Shown: positions 13,280 to 24,317 of the stretch, piece by piece
Layout: the number at the start of each line of letters is the position of its first letter
Numbering within the stretch: the first letter of the stretch is position 1
From: Meconema thalassinum
Lineage: Eukaryota > Arthropoda > Insecta > Orthoptera > Tettigoniidae
DNA length: 64,000 bases
NCBI GenBank assembly: GCA_946902985.2
Contig: OX336390.1
Coordinates: 528,010,861-528,074,860 of the forward strand
Direction of reading: 5' to 3'
Position numbers and translations under genes: made by a program
The notes under the pieces: model-generated
What the model saw: the letters and a program-made list of their open reading frames with translations, nothing else
What the model was told of the DNA's origin: nothing
The model's database searches: none

Positions 13280-13800
13280 AGCGGCTTCGGTGGCGTAGTT
13301 GGTAGCATGCTGAGCTTCTATGCCCAAGATAGCGGGTTCAAACCCGGCCGAAGCCGTCGGATTTTTTAAGAGCGTTAAAAATCCCTCAGTATGCCTTCCT
13401 TCGGAGGGGAAGTAAAGCCGGCGGTCCCATGTCATAGATTTATGGCATGTTAAAGATCTTTCCACTAATTACACCTGTGTGAAACTAAATTGGATAGGTT
13501 AAGAATGTAAACAACGCTCTTAGGTTGCTACGTTCGTTGCCAAGAGCCGACTGCGGTGGCGTCTAGTAGCTAGTTCTGAACTAGGCCTAGTAGTCGTTGA
13601 CGGTGGCGTTTGGCGGCAAAAGTAGGAACTATTTGAAAATTCAAAGTTGCAGTCCCTACTTGAATTAAAAAAACAGATACACACACTAATACAGTCATCA
13701 CAATTAACACCGGTTATCAGACAAATTCTACACACACCCAAAGTACACGGGGCTACATGACCGCGTTGTCGCAGCCCCTAAACTAAGGAACCAACCAACC
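13280..13800 (+). mobile_element. SINE family A, complete copy
   Basis: A tRNA-derived head with box A (TGGCGTAGTTGG) and box B (GGTTCAAACCC) is followed by a long body and a 3' tail with a GGGGCT..AGCCCC hairpin, ending in GGAACCAACCAACC. It is flanked by the 12-bp target-site duplication TAAACCGTTTGC (13268-13279, 13801-13812), which defines a 521-bp unit. The same family recurs at 20179, 26028 (-), 27166 (-) and 63049 (-). Confidence 0.92.
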
Positions 13801-14050
13801 TAAACCGTTTGCGATAGTACGTCTTGTTACGAATTTCCACCACTGCGTGTGCTCATTGTTTCCTGGTACACTTTTCCGTCAATCCCACTTCCGTCCCTTT
13901 TTTTTTTCAAAATCAGTCCCACAAAATATCAACTCCCGGCACCAAAATCCATACGCTAAATAAATAAATCCAGCAACCGAGCGGAAAGATGTTACACATC
14001 AACAAAATTGAATCAAATGGAAAATCGTTTTGTAATAATAATAAAATAAA

Positions 14051-14511
14051 GAGTCGCCTCCGTAGCGTAGCGGTCAGCATGGTTAGCTGCCGCCCCGGAG
14101 GTCCTGGGTTCGATTCCCGGCTCTGCCACCAAATTTGCAAAGTGGTATGAGGACTGGAACGGGGTCTACTCAGCCTCGGGTGGTCCAAATGAGTAGAGGG
14201 GGTTCGATTCCCACCTCAGCCATCCTCGAAGTGGTTTTCCGTGGTTTCCCACTTCGTCTTCGGGCAAATGCCGGGATGGTACCTACTGTCAGGCCACGGC
14301 CGCCTCCTTCCCTCTTCCAAGCCTATCAATCCCAATCTTCCATCCCTTCCCATCCCTCATGAGGCCCCTGTTCGCTGGGCGAAGTGCTGATCACACCTCC
14401 CCAGTTGTATCCATCCCGACCAGATGTTCCAAGTTCCAGGACACTGCCCATAGAGGCGGTAGTGGTGAGTTCCCTCGCTGAGTCCGTGGGAACCACCAAC
14501 CTAGAGGGTAA
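14051..14511 (+). mobile_element. SINE family B copy
   Basis: The tRNA-like head carries box A (TAGCGTAGCGG) and box B (GGTTCGATTCC). About 100 bases later a second GGTTCGATTCC is followed by CACCTCAGCC, suggesting two fused tRNA-like units. The body ends near CTAGAGGGTAAATTG and an AAATA-rich tail. A reverse copy lies at 16931-17399. Confidence 0.85.
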
Positions 14512-15231
14512 ATTGACTAAATAAAATAAATAATAAAAAATAAAATAAAGAATAGTTACAAGATTTTGAATACACTACATTACATTTATTTAATAATATG
14601 AAAGAAACCTTTAAGTCCCCTTGAAGAAGATTATGTAAACTATGAAATATTAAAATATTACTTTGCGACTTTTTGCCCGGCTGAAGTCTTCTATCATTTC
14701 ACTGAAATCTAAACTTGCTAAATGGTCACGGGAGGTCATAGCTGCACTGAAAAAAGAATATGAATTATAAATTAGTTTGAAAAGTTTGAAAAGTATAATT
14801 ACTAGGTAATTAATCAATTAAATTTTAAACAATTCATGGCGCGGGGCCCCCCAGACCGCGGGGCCCAGGGCGGCCGCCTTCCTCGCCCTCCCCTAGATCC
14901 GCCACTGCTTCTAGGTCCAAGGTCAATTGAATATCACCAGGAGAAAATGGTGCGACAATGTAGTTTATACGAAGAAAGGAGAACTATTCGTAGAAAGGAT
15001 AGAAAAGGATGAAATATTATGGCAAAGAAAAATGTTTCCAAACCTGGTACAATTTTATAAGGATGTATTTTGCCAGAAATTCTAGACAGTCGAGTTGTTC
15101 GAGGCATGAACATCCGAGATCCCTCATTTGTGCTAGAGGCACAACGACAAATGCAGGCGACAAATAATACCAACAAACGAAAGACGAGGAAACCACTGAC
15201 ACATTCACAGACAAGAAAAACATTAACCACC

Positions 15232-15580
15232 TGGGGGTATAGTGGCTAGCGTTCTTGGCTGACGCCCTGGAGGTCCGGGTTCGATTCCCGGCTCAGCCAG
15301 GAGATTTTAATACTGTTGTGAGGGCTGGAGCGGGGTACACTCAGCCTCGTGAGATAAATCTCAGAAGAGGAGGGTTCAATTCCTACCTCAGTCATCCTCG
15401 ATGTAGTTTTCCGTGGTCGGGGTGGTTCCTAACTTAAGGCCGCGGTCGCCTCTTTATGTTCTATCCCCAATTCACAACTGCACACAGTGGTACAGCCATC
15501 ACAATAACACAGGTTACACACACCTAGATGCACGGGGCTATATGACCACGATGTTGCAGCCCCAAAATAAGCAACAACAA
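15232..15580 (+). mobile_element. SINE family C copy
   Basis: The tRNA-like head (TATAGTGGCTAGCG, GGTTCGATTCC) is followed by a second B-box-like motif and a 3' tail like that of family A (ACACAGGTTA, then CACGGGGCTA..GCAGCCCC). Other copies are at 18215 and 60200. Confidence 0.85.
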
Positions 15581-15599
15581 GAAGCTAATATTGTTGAAT

Positions 15600-16930
15600 G
15601 ATACTCGAACGTACTGTAAATTGTTCAGAATACGTAGCCTAATTGTTTTTTTTTATCAGTTGCCTTGTAAGTTTCTTTGGTTTAGGAAGTGAATAATAAA
15701 TTATTCTTTATTATTTAATGTGAAATAATTAATAACATAACAACTTTAACATACTTAAATATAGCATTAGCTGCGGGTTTTTGTGTTTTTCAAGTTCTTG
15801 CTAGTGTGTCTATGCAGCCGATTGTCATTGGACTTGCTGCTTACATTTTAAAAATAATTTTTGTCTGTTAATAGTGCATAATTTGGGTATTTTCTGAAAA
15901 AAAAAATCCCGAGATGGTTTCTTATTTGGAAATGATGTTATACTTTAGTAGATTAACTTTCATTTACATATGTAGCAAATATTATGTGTTTTCAGTGTTT
16001 TGGCTCTTAATTGTGAAAGTGTGTGTTTTGTTCACAGAATGTTAAATATGCATTGTACTTCACAAAATTCTGCATACGTGAACTTGAAATTTCATTACTG
16101 AATGAGCAGTCATTTTGTTTATATAAATCACCTTTTGTGGTTTACTGCGGTTTTTTTTTAAATAATATTTTGCATTCCATTGCAGTTTTGTCAGTGCGCA
16201 ATAAAAAGTTTTGTGATCCATCCAAACACTTCTTTTGTGTTTTAATTTCATAGTTATATCACTGATATGCAACCACTTCGCTACAGAAAAACTCATCCCC
16301 CCTATGGGTAGTTACAAAGCCCATATGTAGTTTCGTTTCACGCGCGCAATTTTTTAAAAAAGAACTTTTTTGGAAATTATGAAAATGTCAAAATACTGAA
16401 ACTGATATATATATATATATATATATATCTCAATTATACTATTATTATTGCGTTAAAGCTGGTAATTTACACAAATGGAATCCCTGAAATCTTATAAAAT
16501 AACTGGCATTAAAAATTATGAGCAAAGTATCCCTATAGTTTTTCTCTTGGTTAATATTGCAAAGAAACTAAAAATAACTCAATATATTTCTACATTTGTA
16601 TTAATTTCATTCCTTGAAACTGGTAGTCTACATTTGTATTAATTTCATTCCTTGAAACTGGTAGGTATACTGTAAGCTTTAATTGCGTATTCATTTTATG
16701 TGTCATATACCCAGCGCAGTAAATCTGTGTTCAGAAAATATGTAGTGGATCTGAGAAGGTTAACTGGTGTCATAAAATTACTTCCTGTTGAACTGCACAA
16801 TTCAAACGACAAATTGAACTTCTGAATGGCTGGAAGTACTTTATATTAATATAATTCAAGATTTTATAGTAGCTTTATATTGCGGTGTTAAAACACGCTT
16901 AAAAATATATTTTGTTTTTTTCACCATCGT
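15600..16930. other. AT-rich intergenic stretch, no gene seen
   Basis: Only short ORFs without recognisable content. It contains a (TA)n run at about 16406-16429 and a perfect 38-bp tandem duplication at 16589-16664. Confidence 0.5.
16589..16664. repeat. Perfect 38-bp tandem duplication
   Basis: The unit starts TCTACATTTG and ends GGTAG and occurs twice head to tail (16589-16626, 16627-16664) with no difference. This indicates a recent local duplication. Confidence 0.9.
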
Positions 16931-17399
16931 TTTACCCTCCAGGGGTGGCTTTTCCCACGGACTAAGCGAGGGATCTCACCTCTCCCGTCACTGAGGGCAT
17001 TGTCGTGGAGCTTGAAAATTGGGTAATGGATACAACTGGGGTGTGTGATCAGCACTACGCCCAGGCGGCCTCACCTACAAAGCGAACAGGGGCTTGATGA
17101 AGGGATGGGAAGAGTGGGAGGGTTAGGCAAGGGAGTGAGAAGGAGGGGGCCGTGGTCTTACGGTTGGTAGCATCCCGGCATTTGCCCGAGGACGAAGTGG
17201 GGAAACCACGGAAAACCACTTCGAGGATGGCTGAGGTGGGAATCAAACCCCCTCTACCCATTTTGGACCACCCCAGGCTGAGTAGACCCCGTTCTAGTCC
17301 TCATACCACTTTTCAATTTTCGTGGCAGAGCCGGGAATCGAACCGCGGACCTCCGGGGTGGCAGCTAATTACTCTGACTACTACGCAACGGAGGCGACT
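16931..17399 (-). mobile_element. SINE family B, reverse copy
   Basis: It is the reverse complement of the 14051 copy over its whole length. The head, with the B box reading GGAATCGAACC on this strand, is at the right end and the GAGGGTAAA-type end at the left. Confidence 0.85.
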
Positions 17400-18214
17400 T
17401 TAAAAAATAATATGGTACCTAATTTCACGTTATTGAAATTCTTGATCGAATTTTGAAGTTTTTCGTTCTTATTTCTAAAAATTACAACAACAACAACAAA
17501 AAACTGGACACGATAGAGAAACTCTGAATACAGAATTGGATTCTACATCCCTCAATACCTAAGCAGTCATTTAGGTATATTGTCTTATTAATATTATATT
17601 TATTTTTTTAATGATAAACTTTGCCAATTTTGATGTTTTTTCGATTTTCTTTTCAAAATTACAAGAAAGGAAAGCTGGCGTGCTACAGAAAATCTGAACA
17701 CATGGCACTTTACTTAACAATAAGTAAGTTAATATTTTCCCTTGTAACAGGAGAAAAATGAAATGCATAGTCCTATCAATCAAACGCCCCGACCCATTTT
17801 ATCCAGCTGGAGGACAGATCTCAAGGTTGCAATAAGCTTACGACTCGGAAACAGATCGCTGTGCGACTCGCAAGGAAGGCTTCAAGTGAGAGAGGGGAAG
17901 ATAGTGTGCGAATGAGGAGTAATGGAAGGGAGGAGGGGAAGTCACATGCGGTGGCTCGCAAGGGACGGCAGTGCTGCCATCTCTTGTCCAGTGCTTGTCA
18001 GCAGAACCAGTAGCACAGCCTTAAATATCTCAGCTCTCCACAGAAAATTGTTTTGGGTTGGTATCTTATAATTATAATTTTCGAGATATTACTCCGTCGA
18101 TAAAGCTTGCCTTTCAACGCCTGTATTTAACTCGTCAATTTGTCAGTGAATTTTCTGCAAGTGGCTTTTAATGTGCCAGGTGACGAGAGGTCAGGAGAGT
18201 ATTCCACCAACCAT
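17400..18214. other. Intergenic stretch, no gene seen
   Basis: AT-rich left half and a GC-richer patch at about 17800-18010. No reading frame or repeat family that I recognise. Confidence 0.4.
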
Positions 18215-18596
18215 CTCGCGCTGTGCGGCTAGTATTTTTTGGCAGTTGGTCCAGGTTTCATTTCCGGCTCTGCCAAGGAATTTTAATTTTGGTCTGAGGG
18301 ATGGAACAAGGCACACTCAGCCTCGTGAGGCAAAACTCAGAAGAGGAGGGTTCGATTCCCATCTTAGCCATCTTGGAAGTGGTTTCCGCACTTCTACTCC
18401 AGGCAAATGCCAGGATGGTTCCTAATTTAAGGCCATGGCCGCCTCGTTCCCAATCCTCATCTAAATAATAATTGCACACACTAATACTGGTATCACAATA
18501 ACACAGGTTATCAGACAAATTCCATTTACCAAGTACGTAGATCTACATGACCATGATATCGCAAAGCCCCAAAATCAACCAACAACTGCTGCTTTC
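18215..18596 (+). mobile_element. SINE family C, degraded copy
   Basis: Decayed tRNA-like head, clear middle part (CTCAGCCTCGTGAGGCAAA, GGTTCGATTCC) and tail (ACACAGGTTATCAGACAAATTCC, then a damaged GGGGCT hairpin). Confidence 0.75.
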
Positions 18597-19320
18597 TACC
18601 ATTCCAAGAAGAAATCTTAGAGTTGCCATTACAGTCATATGCCCCTAAAATCCACGACTAGTTCAAATAGATTTAGGCCTAAGCATTGGAACAACCGTCT
18701 TCTTGCATCTCAATACGGATTTGCCAATAGGCTTTCAACAGATTATCTCAATTCTGCCTCCATATATGTAGGCCTATACATGCAAGCCATGAGTACGGTA
18801 CTTATCAAAAATAAAGAAATAATGAGCTAATATGTACCCTACTATTCTATTTCTCTCCTACTCCTAAATCCTTCTCTGAACACTCATCTTAAAACAGAAT
18901 GGTCTGCATTTTTGGACTAATTATAAAAATGTAGCCTTTAAGAAGAAATGAACATGCTCATCTTTAGCTCCCCGGCGGAACTGGAAAAAACCTTGAGTAA
19001 GTATTTAAGTATTAATGTTTCTGTTCTTATGCATTTTATATGATGATTTGAAAATCAATCTAGAAGAGCTAATTTAAGTTAACTTCACTACCATAATACT
19101 GCTTAAGAGTTAGACTGTTGGGGACTGATGACCAAGGTGTCCCTAACTTGAGCAAGGACTGCTTCACAACTTTATGAAAAATGTATTTTCGTAAAAGGGC
19201 CTTTACTTGGTTTGGATCATTTGCGATACGTGTTACATGGATGTGTGTGCTGACTTTTGGTGTCAAATTATGTAAGTTGGCAACACCAAATGTGGCGGCC
19301 ATGTTGGTTTACTAGTAACT
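18597..19320. other. Intergenic stretch, no gene seen
   Basis: Only short ORFs, none recognisable. Confidence 0.4.
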
Positions 19321-19321
19321 T

Positions 19322-19422
19322 ATTTAAGGGTAGCTCAGGTGGAAGCGTTGCGAACGCCGAATTTATACATAGTGAAATGGAAGGGGTTCGATTCCTCCCT
19401 TCGACATGTTTTTTTTTTAAAT
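19322..19422 (+). mobile_element. SINE family D head
   Basis: A tRNA-like unit with box A (TAGCTCAGGTGG), box B (GGTTCGATTCC), then CGACATG and a T run. The same head and CGACATGTTTTTT junction occur in reverse at 63735-63930, and a decayed version lies at 60664-60795. Confidence 0.65.
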
Positions 19423-19498
19423 TTCCGTACTGGTTGAAACCCGTCAAAACACGACGGTCAATAGAAAAATATTTACTGAAGAATTTTCTTATATAGGC

Positions 19499-19819
19499 CT
19501 ACTGTGCATTCTTTGTACGATTATATTTTGGCTCTATTGAAAATATACGGGCGTCAAAAGATTGTACTCCCAACATTGCAAAATACTGCTGGCCATGACT
19601 GAAAAATTGATGAGGCAAATTGAGACCTATACGTTCCAGAGTTTCCCCTTGAACTTGATTGATTGTGATAAAGTATGCCAAATGAATTGGAAAATATTGC
19701 CTCTTAAAAGAAAATGATAGGGTTTTATCGGATGGTGTTAAATCAAGTCGAAGGATTAGACCTCTCTGCCTAATTTTAACTGCACCTATTATTTCCAAAT
19801 CCAAGTAATATGGTTGCAT
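19499..19819 (-). pseudogene. Helitron helicase C-terminal fragment (old Helitron 1)
   Basis: The frame gives FKRQYFPIHLAYFITINQVQ and GETLERIGLNLPHQFFSHGQ, the last conserved part of PIF1-type helicases of Helitrons, which normally reads TINKSQGQTLERVGLNL then FSHGQLYVALSRV. Here the SRV is changed to LGV, and the copy is cut off from the rest. On the same strand further right lie more pieces of a decayed Helitron (20614-21260, 40798-41168). An inverted, partly better-preserved copy of the same segment lies at 19976-20100. Confidence 0.8.
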
Positions 19820-19975
19820 TTAGGAGCCCTTGGGAAACGTTCAGATTTCTAAGCAGCATAACGGGTCAAGCGTTCAGATTTCTTAAGGAGCATAACTATG
19901 AGTCAAGCGTTTGGACTATGTGGAGGCATATAATTTAATTCCAAGAAATTCAAGAACTATGCAGGAAACTGAAAT

Positions 19976-20100
19976 AAACGTATAGGTCTCAATTTTCCTC
20001 ATCAAGTTTTCAGTCATGGCCAGCAGTATGTTGCAATGTCGAGAGTGCAATCTTTCATCTTCAGTATTTACTCTGTTAATGCTCGTGTATTTTTTGAACT
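19976..20100 (+). pseudogene. Second Helitron helicase tail fragment, inverted
   Basis: The + strand encodes GLNFPHQVFSHGQQYVAMSR, the same helicase block as 19499-19819 but in opposite orientation. The two arms resemble each other at roughly 85-90% by eye over about 75 bases. This copy keeps the AMSRVQS ending that the other has lost, so it is not derived from the decayed arm in its present state. Confidence 0.7.
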
Positions 20101-20178
20101 AAGTTACTGGATAGAAGATCAATGACTTATAAGTTGATTTCATTACATTGTTCATTTTTTTTTTTTGGTGTAAGAATC

Positions 20179-20603
20179 CCTCAGTATGCCTTCCTTCGGA
20201 GGGGAAGTAAATTCTGCGGTCCTATGCCTTAGATTTATGACATGAAAAAGAATCTTCCACTAACTACAGTACATTTGTGTGAAGCCAACATTTGTAGGTT
20301 AGATCATTTGATAACGCTATATTAGTTCCAAAGTTCGTCGCCAGGTGCTGGCTGCGATGGCATGTAGTAGACAAGTCTGCAGCTAGGTGTCGTGGACGGT
20401 AGCATTTGGTAGCAAAAGTAGGAACTACTGTACTTGAAAATTAGATCGTCTTCAATCCTTACCTGAATCACAGATAACACACACTAATACAGCCATCACA
20501 TTATTAACACCGGTTATCAGACAGATTCTACGCATAAACCCAAAGTACACGGGGCTACATGACCGCATTTTCGCAGCCCCTAAACTAAGGAACCAACCAT
20601 TCG
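20179..20603 (+). mobile_element. SINE family A, 5'-truncated copy
   Basis: It lacks the tRNA head and starts at CCCTCAGTATGCC. It ends CTAAGGAACCAACCATTC and is flanked by GTGTAAGAAT (20169-20178 and 20604-20613), a likely 10-bp target-site duplication. It sits within the Helitron 1 remnant. Confidence 0.8.
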
Positions 20604-20613
20604 TGTAAGAATG

Positions 20614-21260
20614 CGAACTTTCGAGAAATTTATTATATCCTTAACAGAAGTAAATGTTTCAGGCACGGTATCCTCATGCGTTGCAAGTTTGGCTGGTAAT
20701 TCAGTAACACTTGATTATCGCCATCCATAGAGAAGTTGTCGCCGTTAACATGTAGCATATAATCAGAAAATTCCATTTCACCTGGTTTCAATCGCGTGTT
20801 TTTATGTAAGTGGCGTATTTTGGAGAAAGTCCAGAGAGAAGAGTATTTAATATAATTGTGAATAACTGTTTGGCGAGAAGCGTGCGACAGACCTGAAGTC
20901 TGCATGAAGAATAACTTTCCCACACAAAGGAATAATGTCGTTACGTATCTCTTAGAAGTAGATTCACACACATTAATGAATGCATGTTTGCCATTGGGGC
21001 TCCATCCCAAACTATGGGCCGAGCTAATCGAAAATCGTCAGCTGGATTTTGAATGTTAAATGTAGGGGTTTTGCAAGAATTCACTTGATTACCAGATCTG
21101 ACCCGATTAGCATCCGGAGAATCTAATATATACAACTGGTCGCAAGAACCGTCGCTTATAAGTTTGGAATATATCGAAGAAATGCGATGATGTGCAAATC
21201 CATACATTTTAAAACAATATGGACCGCATGCATGTGGCACAGTAACATTGGTACCGGTAC
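20614..21260 (-). pseudogene. Helitron 1: Rep-domain start fused to helicase middle
   Basis: Reading leftwards from 21260, GPYCFKMYGFAHHRISSIYS and QLYILDSPDANRVR match the start of the Helitron Rep (Helitron_like_N) domain. WDGAPMANMHSLM then corresponds to the Walker B region of the helicase (usually DEAPMA), followed by HASRQTVIHNYIKYSSLW and NTRLKPGEMEFSDYML. The Rep catalytic part and the helicase Walker A are missing, so there is a large internal deletion, and the Walker B Glu is Gly. A frame change lies near 20990. The right border is the insertion point of LTR element B; the missing start of the domain is found beyond it at 40798-41039. Confidence 0.85.
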
Positions 21261-22950
21261 TGCACCCGAATCCCGCATAGCCATAGCCTATATCCGCAAA
21301 GATAGACAAGGATTGTAGGGAGGTCGATACCCAGCCAGGTAGATCAACGCTACCCTACTAGGATAATGACTAGGGAACCCTCGATGCATACCGGTCATGC
21401 AATAACACTACCGATTAGATACACATTTACATAGAAATAACTATCCTAAACATAAAATGGTAGGACGAGAATCTCGGCTCTCGGGTGTGAACGGTGAACG
21501 TTGAGACTAACTTGAATTCTAGTAACTAATTCGCAGTATTATCGCATGTCGATCGAAAGAATGTAATGATGATCAGAGTTATAAAAATCGAACAGGCAAA
21601 CAAAAACTAGTGCCTGGGATTTATTTCCAAACAAATACAAGTAATTAAATAAATAATCCCTATCGCCATGAATAAATAAACATGTTAACTTTAACTAATA
21701 CACACGTCAAATGATTTTACTAATCGTAGAATCATTGTATCTAAATATTCTTGTTACAGTAATGTAACGATATTAAATTTCATTTAATGTTTACATAACT
21801 TTACAGTCACCCTGTGGCTGTGTCATTGAAAATGGTCTGATAAAAATCAGTTGTTCACTCATGAAAAATGAAGTTAACAATTCAAAACCCTACATTATAC
21901 ACGGTGTCCGTAGAATGTAACTATCTACTCTAATAAACTTGTTATTTATAATATATGGTTTAAATATTTACATTTTTTACCAATCTCGTGCTTCACACGG
22001 TTCAAAAATTACCATTAACACTGTCAGTCGCGCTCTGACAGCTTCATAGTGTCTCTGTTACACAAATTACAGTTCTCCAACAATGCTTCTACCAACGATA
22101 CAATTCTCAGGTACTTCTTGTGGTGTGTCATAATAAAATAAGCCTGGGTATCAAACAATTAAGTTAAATACAGCTTGGAATGTCGTGTCAATAAATAAAA
22201 CAATAGGATAAAGATCGATGCGGAACTACTACAAGACTTTATACATAACGTGGATCATTTACAAATACTCTCAAACATAAACAATTCAAACATTTACCTC
22301 TGTGTCAGCGCTTTCACTCATCTTGTAACAATTCGTTGCTCCACATAGCAATATGTTCCTTCCTTCCGCAATACAGTGAACAATACTTATCATTGGCGTC
22401 TTACTACGCTCTAAACATGTCATACATTCTTCCTTTCCTCTCTATAAACAATCTTTACAACTCCGCACGGCATTACTTCCTTGAAAAACCCATCTTGCTA
22501 TACACTTATAGAAGAATTAGTGATTTTACTAGATAACTACACTAGAGTATGTTACCGTTCAGAATGCACTCCTAACTTTCACCTCCTGTCTAAATTATTA
22601 AACCTCGTGCATCAAATTACAACAATTACATATTCGTTCACATTAACACAATTCACAAGGTACTTCTTATTCCTTTCATTAGCATTCTTCGTTCTCTATG
22701 ACCCATAATAAATTTGTTCTTTCATGTTACCAAACGTTAACAATGTTACTTAGTAGTTCGCTCGTCTTTTAGATATTAATAAAAATAAATTCATATCCTC
22801 CCGCTTCTGGTGTGAATTTAAATATACGAACAATTCATATTTAAGTTGTTTTTAACATACAAGACCGCAGGTAGACTAACATATCCCTTGGTCTATTCCT
22901 CTCAGTTAAACAATGTTTATACTTTAATCTAATATATAAAAGTGAAAGTC

Positions 22951-23021
22951 TGTATGTATGTATGTATGTATGTATGTATGTATGTATGTATGTATGTATG
23001 TATGTATGTATGTATGTATGT
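22951..23021. repeat. (TGTA)n microsatellite near the Helitron 2 5' end
   Basis: About 17 copies of TGTA, placed 23 bases from the 5' terminus of the Helitron. Confidence 0.95.
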
Positions 23022-23689
23022 GGGTTGGTTCCGTATACAAATCTACACCGTTCCACCAATCTCAACCCTATTTTGCATACACATAGTTTAGGACCCAGAA
23101 GGAACCACTGGCTACATGGATTTTCGATAGTCTTTCTCATTCTTCTGATTTCGGCCTTTTTGCACTCGAGCAAAGGCAAATAAAGTCAGAAAATATACTG
23201 ATAAAATAATGGCAAGGTCGGCCATCTCCATGGCAACACTAGCTCAAGACGGGGCCACCAAGTTTATATTTATCTCGGTGAGAGGCCATGCTACACCCAC
23301 TGCCAGCTAGATCACATCCCTCCAAGCTGCTTTAAACTGCCTGTCCATTTTGCACAAGATAGGTTGCAGCATCAACCCACTGTGATTGCCGCGGGATTTT
23401 CACTGCCAGTTGGATCGCATCCCTCCTGGCTGCTATAAACTGCCTGCCCATTCAACACTCAGACGCGTACTGGATATACTGTATATTAATTCACCACTAG
23501 GTTGCAGCGCCAACCTTCCGCGGCTTTTTAAGGGGACGATACCTGAAACGAAGGGTTTTTAACTTTGGAGGCTTAATATCGAGATCGAAAAAACGCGAAA
23601 ACATGGCACTAAGTTAGTTTTTTTGGTATTCAATCAGCATAAAGAATATGATATTTATCATTTAGACGTTCACGGCCCGTGACACAATC
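23022..23689. other. Helitron 2 body, no gene
   Basis: No reading frame of note. The part 23280-23450 holds a twice-repeated module (CCAGCTAGATCACATCCCTCC.., CCAGTTGGATCGCATCCCTCC..) that recurs in reverse at about 26385-26445, so part of the Helitron body is an inverted repeat around its cargo. Confidence 0.6.
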
Positions 23690-23889
23690 GATCATGTAGA
23701 ATTTTGGGCTGATGCCGTGTTTTATTTAATCAAACTCGACGAGTTTCGAAAGAAACCATGTTTGTATTTATCAGGAATAAATGGAAATACGACTACATTG
23801 TTGCTAAGAGAAAGCAACAAAGAAACTAAATAAGGTGCCTTAAGATGGACGCATTTATAGCCCCATGTTAGGGACAACGAAAAGCAGCA

Positions 23890-24240
23890 GTGGGTATCTA
23901 CAGAGGTCCCTGTACTTGTGGCAAGGCTTATATCGGGCAGACTTCGAGAACGATATGTACTCGCATTAAGGAACATAATAGATGTATCAGGCTCATTCAA
24001 CCTGATAAATCAGCTGTTGCTGATCATGCTTTAACACCTGGCCATGATGTCATGTTCCAAGGAATGGATGTTCTTGCCCATATAAAGCAATATCGTCCCA
24101 GAATCATCAGGGAGGCGGTTGAAATACGTAAACACCCAGATAATTTCAACCGCGACACCGGCTACATTCTCAGTGTGTCCTGGCTACCTATTATCAGAAC
24201 CCTCAGAAAGCAATGCACTGCTGCTTTTCGGTGTCCCTAA
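23890..24240 (+). pseudogene. GIY-YIG endonuclease domain of a Penelope-like element, partial
   Basis: About 116 residues containing GIYRGPCTCGKAYIGQTSRT and RIKEH, that is the GIY and YIG motifs 10 residues apart, the conserved Arg and the His of the family. A CxC inside the spacer is typical of Penelope-like endonucleases. The domain nicks target DNA to prime reverse transcription. It is the C-terminal domain of the normal Penelope protein; upstream there is only a reversed terminal repeat, so the RT domain has been lost. No internal stop is seen in the preserved part. The frame is open upstream of 23890 (GTG there), so the true start is not in this fragment. Confidence 0.88.
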
Positions 24241-24317
24241 CATGGCGTCCATCTTAGGGCACCTTTATTAGTTTCTTTGTTGCTTTCTCTTAGCAACAAT
24301 TTAGTCGTATTTCCGTT

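Larger units (their letters stand above)
12180..14907. mobile_element. hAT-type element 1, non-autonomous, inside the YqaJ-type gene
   Basis: Its ends are CAGTGGCGGAT at the left and the reverse complement ATCCGCCACTG at the right, a typical hAT terminus. It is flanked on both sides by the 8-bp duplication CTTCTAGG (12172-12179 and 14908-14915). The interrupted gene resumes exactly after the second copy. Inside both ends lie GGGGCCC-rich subterminal sequences. There is no transposase frame in the 2.7 kb; two SINEs and one tRNA-like relic occupy part of it. Confidence 0.92.
9878..15085 (+). pseudogene. Broken transposase-like gene with Mutator-like and YqaJ-type nuclease regions
   Basis: Exon 1 (9878-10071, starting MPRKHSPSRERSRRGRAAKT) ends at GTAAGT. 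Exon 2 (10432-10898) and exon 3 (from 11190) have AG acceptors and keep frame across both junctions. Exon 2 carries GRRIVDIGH and, after a one-base slip in an A7 run near 10752-10758, the block NDALVWGA..GIGFSQVEE. Exon 3 gives VIGDGGWAKRSYGH behind a TAG at about 11287. These blocks resemble the Mutator-like transposase domain of many arthropod proteins. From about 11530 the frame reads as a YqaJ-type recombinase nuclease: RLTASKFG, then KFGRDNEDA, LGTSPDGL and EVKC. After a 19-A run and an inserted hAT-type element (12180-14907) it continues with VQGQLNIT and VERIEKDEILWQRKMFP, ending at TAG 15083-15085. With several frameshifts and stops it is a relic, probably of a transposon. Confidence 0.75.

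Noticed and set aside
13296..13360. Functional tRNA gene
   Set aside because: The A and B boxes are good, but the unit continues into a long SINE body flanked by a TSD and recurs in the window, so it is a SINE head.
22962..23183. ORF beginning with repeated MYVC
   Set aside because: Translation of the (TGTA)n microsatellite.
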